Origin: Promethearchaeota archaeon
Lineage (GTDB): Archaea; Asgardarchaeota; Lokiarchaeia; Sigynarchaeales; SOKP01
Direction: 5' to 3'
DNA: 26,862 nt
Assembly: GCA_016839845.1 (NCBI GenBank)
Contig: JAEOTL010000173.1
Location: 1 to 26,862, forward strand
Position numbers and translations under genes: made by a program
In this document: positions 24,097 through 26,862 of the stretch, one piece after another
Layout of the letters: every line of letters begins with the position of its first letter
How positions within the stretch are numbered: position 1 is the stretch's first letter
Notes under the pieces: generated by a model
Told to the model about the DNA's origin: nothing
Database searches by the model: none
The model's input: only the letters and a program-made list of their open reading frames with translations

Positions 24097-25389
24097 TTGA
24101 AGGACTTAAGAAAGGAGTTAAAAATATCTGAAAACGTATTTAAAATAGTCAATGAATTTATGTTGGATGAGAATAACCCTCTTATTAATAGTTTACTTGA
24201 AATCATCGATAAATATGGAGGAGTTGATGAAATCAACTCGAAAGCAAAAAACGCTGGTAATTTAGAGTCATTATTAAATCGATTAGAAAAGATTAAACCT
24301 GAATATGTGGATGATATAAATTGGTTAAATAAGCAAAGAGATGCTGAAGTATTTATATCTATCCCAGAGTATCGTCAGAAAGTTTTGGGAAATAAAATTG
24401 CTAGTACTGAATTTGATGATGATTTCGCTGTAACCTTGGAATTATCTGCTTGCCAATATTTCCCGTTCCTTATTGATATCACAAAAGATGCAATAGAAAA
24501 TCAGAAACTAATGCCGGGTAGAATAATCCGAGTAAGGAAAATGAAAGAACAAGAGGAAGACGGGGATCTATTGGCTATGATGGCCGCGATGCAAATTATT
24601 GGGGCATCAAGTGTAGAAACTCTTGATACAAAGGGAACTGCTCCTGGACCAGATGGATTACCCATCAATATCCATTTAGGTGGCCCAGATACAATAACAG
24701 GCTATTTTGGGGGTGTTGGGCAACCAAACGACTATGCTCTTAAATGGGTTGACGAGTTCCTATATTATTATACCAATTATGGTGTAAAACAAGTTTTAAA
24801 CGTTAATCCAGGTACAGTTCTTTTAGGTTATTTTCTCTATAAGTTAGGTATCAATAATGAATTCAAAATTTCAGTCTATATGGGAAATGATAATCCCTAT
24901 TCCATTCTTTGGACATTAATGACCGCTAAACTTTTCGCCCGTGAGGATGGTTCAAGCCCATTAATTGGGTTCAATCTTTCAAATTCAGTAAACAATCAAA
25001 CAATCGAACTTTCAGCATCTGTAAGAAAAAATTTCGGATTTGAAGATGTTGTAAGGCTCGAACATCACATTACGGAAACTTACAAGAGCATTGTGCGCCA
25101 ACCTTATGATAGGAGGGACGAATTACTTGAGTTAGCGAAGCATGTAAAAAATGTTAGCGCTAAGCATGAGGGCGGTGATTTCGAAGTTGATAGTTCAAGA
25201 GATTACCCTACTGACATTTTAGACTATTTTAGAGATAAACAAGAAATTATCGATGCTGGGCATTGGGAATCATTAAAAATAAACCATAGAGATCGATATG
25301 ACGCAATTAACACTACTGCTAAACTTCTAACTGAGAATGGGATTTCCGTTATAGCAGCAAAGAATTTACATCATAGAGGAACACTTTAG
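24097..25389 (+). CDS. Uncharacterised soluble protein upstream of the DapA-Fae fusion
   Basis: I do not recognise this 430-residue protein. It has no membrane segment or signal peptide. The first 95 residues are charged and helical. The core (about 100-430) has alternating hydrophobic strands and helices with conserved-looking glycine- and proline-rich loops: GPDGLPINIHLGGPDT, GYFGGVGQPND, NVNPGTVLLGY, YMGNDNPYS. Histidines and acids at RLEHHITET, AKHEGGDFEVD and NLHHRGTL could be metal or catalytic ligands. The rhythm suggests a barrel-like enzyme, but this is inference. The start is TTG with AGGAGG about 8 bases upstream. The stop lies 14 bases before the DapA-Fae start, whose ribosome site overlaps the stop, so the two are very likely one operon. 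Confidence 0.7.
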   Translation: MKDLRKELKISENVFKIVNEFMLDENNPLINSLLEIIDKYGGVDEINSKAKNAGNLESLLNRLEKIKPEYVDDINWLNKQRDAEVFISIPEYRQKVLGNKIASTEFDDDFAVTLELSACQYFPFLIDITKDAIENQKLMPGRIIRVRKMKEQEEDGDLLAMMAAMQIIGASSVETLDTKGTAPGPDGLPINIHLGGPDTITGYFGGVGQPNDYALKWVDEFLYYYTNYGVKQVLNVNPGTVLLGYFLYKLGINNEFKISVYMGNDNPYSILWTLMTAKLFAREDGSSPLIGFNLSNSVNNQTIELSASVRKNFGFEDVVRLEHHITETYKSIVRQPYDRRDELLELAKHVKNVSAKHEGGDFEVDSSRDYPTDILDYFRDKQEIIDAGHWESLKINHRDRYDAINTTAKLLTENGISVIAAKNLHHRGTL

Positions 25390-25403
25390 GAGGCATTTAA
25401 ATT

Positions 25404-26862
25404 ATGAGCAAATTTGATTTTAGGCCTACGGGTGTTTTACCGGCAATTGTTACTCCCTTTAACAAGAATGATGAGTCGATAAATGAAGAAAACTTAAGAA
25501 ATTTAGTAAACCATCTTATCGAGCAAGGAGTAACCGGTCTTGTTCCGGTAGGAACTACAGGTGAATTTGTAAACATGACTTTCGATGAACGTCTTAAAGT
25601 GATTGAAATTGTCGTAGACGAAACAAATGGTAGAGTGCCTGTGATTGGGGGAACAGGAGAATCTGGGACAAAATTAGTGATCGAAGCTACTAGAAAAGCA
25701 ACTGATATTGGAGTTGATGCAGTAATCATTGTAACACCCTATTACTTGAAGCCCAAAGCAAAAGGATTGTATGATCATTACTATACGATAACGGAGAAAA
25801 CAGATATTCCAATAGTTTTATATAATATCCCATCTTGTACGGGAGTAGAACTCCCATGGCCAGTTGTGGAAGATTTAATAGAAATTGAAAATATAGTCGC
25901 AATTAAAGACTCAAGCGGTGATTATAAATACTTTTCAGCTTTATTAGAAAAAGTCAGTGATAAAATCTCTGTTTTGATAGGATGGGATGAGAATGTTTTG
26001 GGAGCCTTGGCTGGAGGTGCAGCAGGGTGTATCTTAGGTTCTGCTAATGTTTTCCCAAAAATATGGCTTGAAATTTATGATCATGTAAAAAACAATCGTT
26101 TAGGGGAAGCTCAAAAACTTCAAAAGAAAGTACAGAAAATTGCAAGGTTACTAATAAATTCGGGTGCCTTAGGCGTAAAAACTTGCCTTAATATGATGAA
26201 AATTCCTGTAGGCACTACACGACAGCCCCTAATATTGGGAGATTCTCTTTCTTACGAAATTAAAGATGAGTTGCGCATTGAGCTTGAAAAGTTGGGGTTA
26301 ATTAAGAAAAAGGAGATCCAATTTGAAATCGGAGAAAAACCTCTCACAAGTCGTTTTTATGCTGTAGGGGTCACCCCCGAGAAAATTTCCGATTTTAGAT
26401 TGAAGGTAGGTGAGTCTCTTGTAGGGAATAGACCTGAACTTGCTCATATCGATTTGCTTATTGGTGGTAAGAATGGTCCCGTTGGAAATGCATATGCTCA
26501 AGCGTTAGCCAATCCCGAAGAAGGACGTGAGGGCCTCCAAGTCATACTTGAACCAAATATGCAAGTAAAGCCCGCTACTGTAATGATTCCTACTGTACGT
26601 CCAACATCAATGCGGCATGCAAGTTTAACATATGGACCGGCACAGGCAGCTATAGCAAAAGCGATCATGCAATGTGTTGAAGATGGAATTCTGCCAAAAG
26701 AATTAGCCGAAGAAATTGTGATAATTGTGAACGTCTTTGTTCATCCAAGTGCCAGTGCAAGAAAACGAATATTTATTAATAATTATAAAGCAACTCGAAA
26801 TGCAATCAGAAAAGCAATGGAGGGGTTACCGACTGTTGATGATGGAATAAAAAATGCTGAAA
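25404..26862 (+). CDS. DapA-superfamily pyruvate aldolase fused to formaldehyde-activating enzyme (Fae), 3' end cut
   Basis: One uninterrupted frame of 486 codons runs to the window edge. Residues 8-298 are a class I aldolase of the DHDPS/N-acetylneuraminate lyase superfamily: GTTGE (50-54) binds the pyruvate carboxylate, Tyr140 in LYNIP is the catalytic tyrosine, and Lys168 in IKDSSG forms the Schiff base. The arginine after LYNVPS in DHDPS, which grips the aspartate semialdehyde carboxylate, is Cys145 here. Residues about 336-486 are Fae: VGESLVGNRPELAHIDLLIG with catalytic His348, NGPVGNAYAQALAN, ILEPNMQVKPATVM, FGPAQAA-like YGPAQAAIAKA, VFVHPSA and a C-terminal AMEGLP. Fae condenses formaldehyde with tetrahydromethanopterin. 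Archaeal Fae is known fused to hexulose-6-phosphate synthase, not to this aldolase. AGGAGG precedes the ATG. Confidence 0.9.
   Translation, partial: MSKFDFRPTGVLPAIVTPFNKNDESINEENLRNLVNHLIEQGVTGLVPVGTTGEFVNMTFDERLKVIEIVVDETNGRVPVIGGTGESGTKLVIEATRKATDIGVDAVIIVTPYYLKPKAKGLYDHYYTITEKTDIPIVLYNIPSCTGVELPWPVVEDLIEIENIVAIKDSSGDYKYFSALLEKVSDKISVLIGWDENVLGALAGGAAGCILGSANVFPKIWLEIYDHVKNNRLGEAQKLQKKVQKIARLLINSGALGVKTCLNMMKIPVGTTRQPLILGDSLSYEIKDELRIELEKLGLIKKKEIQFEIGEKPLTSRFYAVGVTPEKISDFRLKVGESLVGNRPELAHIDLLIGGKNGPVGNAYAQALANPEEGREGLQVILEPNMQVKPATVMIPTVRPTSMRHASLTYGPAQAAIAKAIMQCVEDGILPKELAEEIVIIVNVFVHPSASARKRIFINNYKATRNAIRKAMEGLPTVDDGIKNAE

Noticed and set aside
1..26862. CRISPR arrays, insertion sequences, tRNA or rRNA genes
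   Set aside because: Reading both strands, I saw no regularly spaced repeats, transposase motifs or inverted-repeat boundaries, and no cloverleaf-like or rRNA segments in the intergenic gaps.

Overview
The window reads as chromosomal DNA of an AT-rich anaerobic archaeon. Archaeal signs are a tungsten/molybdenum formylmethanofuran dehydrogenase (Fwd) operon, an HdrB-type cysteine protein, a formaldehyde-activating enzyme (Fae) domain, a two-subunit 2-oxoacid:ferredoxin oxidoreductase, purine-rich GGAGGTGA-type ribosome sites and frequent TTG starts. A von Willebrand A-like protein with a RING/PHD-like C4HC3 finger and a zinc ribbon, several Cys-rich membrane proteins, and the tetrahydromethanopterin C1 genes in a non-methanogen-looking setting suggest an Asgard (Lokiarchaeia-like) lineage. 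That placement is inference: no rRNA or other marker gene is present. All gene-free gaps are shorter than 300 bases.

Layout. 1-3048 (+): the TRAM-domain tail of a tRNA methylthiotransferase, three membrane proteins and an MDR-family oxidoreductase. 3100-4288 (-): a tautomerase and a haloalkane dehalogenase. 4393-6233 (+): a long AlaX-type tRNA editing protein and a C_GCAxxG_C_C protein. 6258-9288 (-): HdrB, then fdhD sandwiched between two paralogous membrane proteins. 9395-10084 (+): an alpha-beta-barrel protein. 10120-13693 (-): a compact operon fwdG-fwdF-fwdD-fwdB-fwdC, without fwdA or fwdE. 13979-17755 (+): the vWA/zinc-finger protein and korA-korB. 17926-21243 (+): an S9 peptidase and a sulfatase. 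21266-23980 (-): a UDP-sugar dehydrogenase and a YcaQ/AlkX-like glycosylase. 24097-26861 (+): an unrecognised 430-residue protein tightly followed by a DapA-Fae fusion cut by the window edge.

How they fit. Fwd carries ferredoxin-dependent CO2/formyl-methanofuran chemistry. HdrB-type proteins and KorAB are typical partners of low-potential electron flow. FdhD matures bis-pterin Mo/W enzymes, a class that includes FwdB's relatives. Fae condenses formaldehyde with tetrahydromethanopterin and so feeds the same C1 branch. The most striking object is the in-frame fusion of a pyruvate-Schiff-base aldolase (DapA superfamily) to Fae. It suggests that formaldehyde released from, or added to, a 2-oxoacid is handed directly to the pterin pathway. 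The aldolase lacks the arginine that DHDPS uses for the aspartate semialdehyde carboxylate, which fits a small neutral aldehyde. The preceding unknown gene is the natural candidate for a companion enzyme.

Two genes (fwdF and the S9 peptidase) have clear coding sequence upstream of the first canonical start codon. In both, the only plausible initiation point is an ATT preceded by an AGGTG Shine-Dalgarno sequence. This may be a recurring non-canonical start in this genome.
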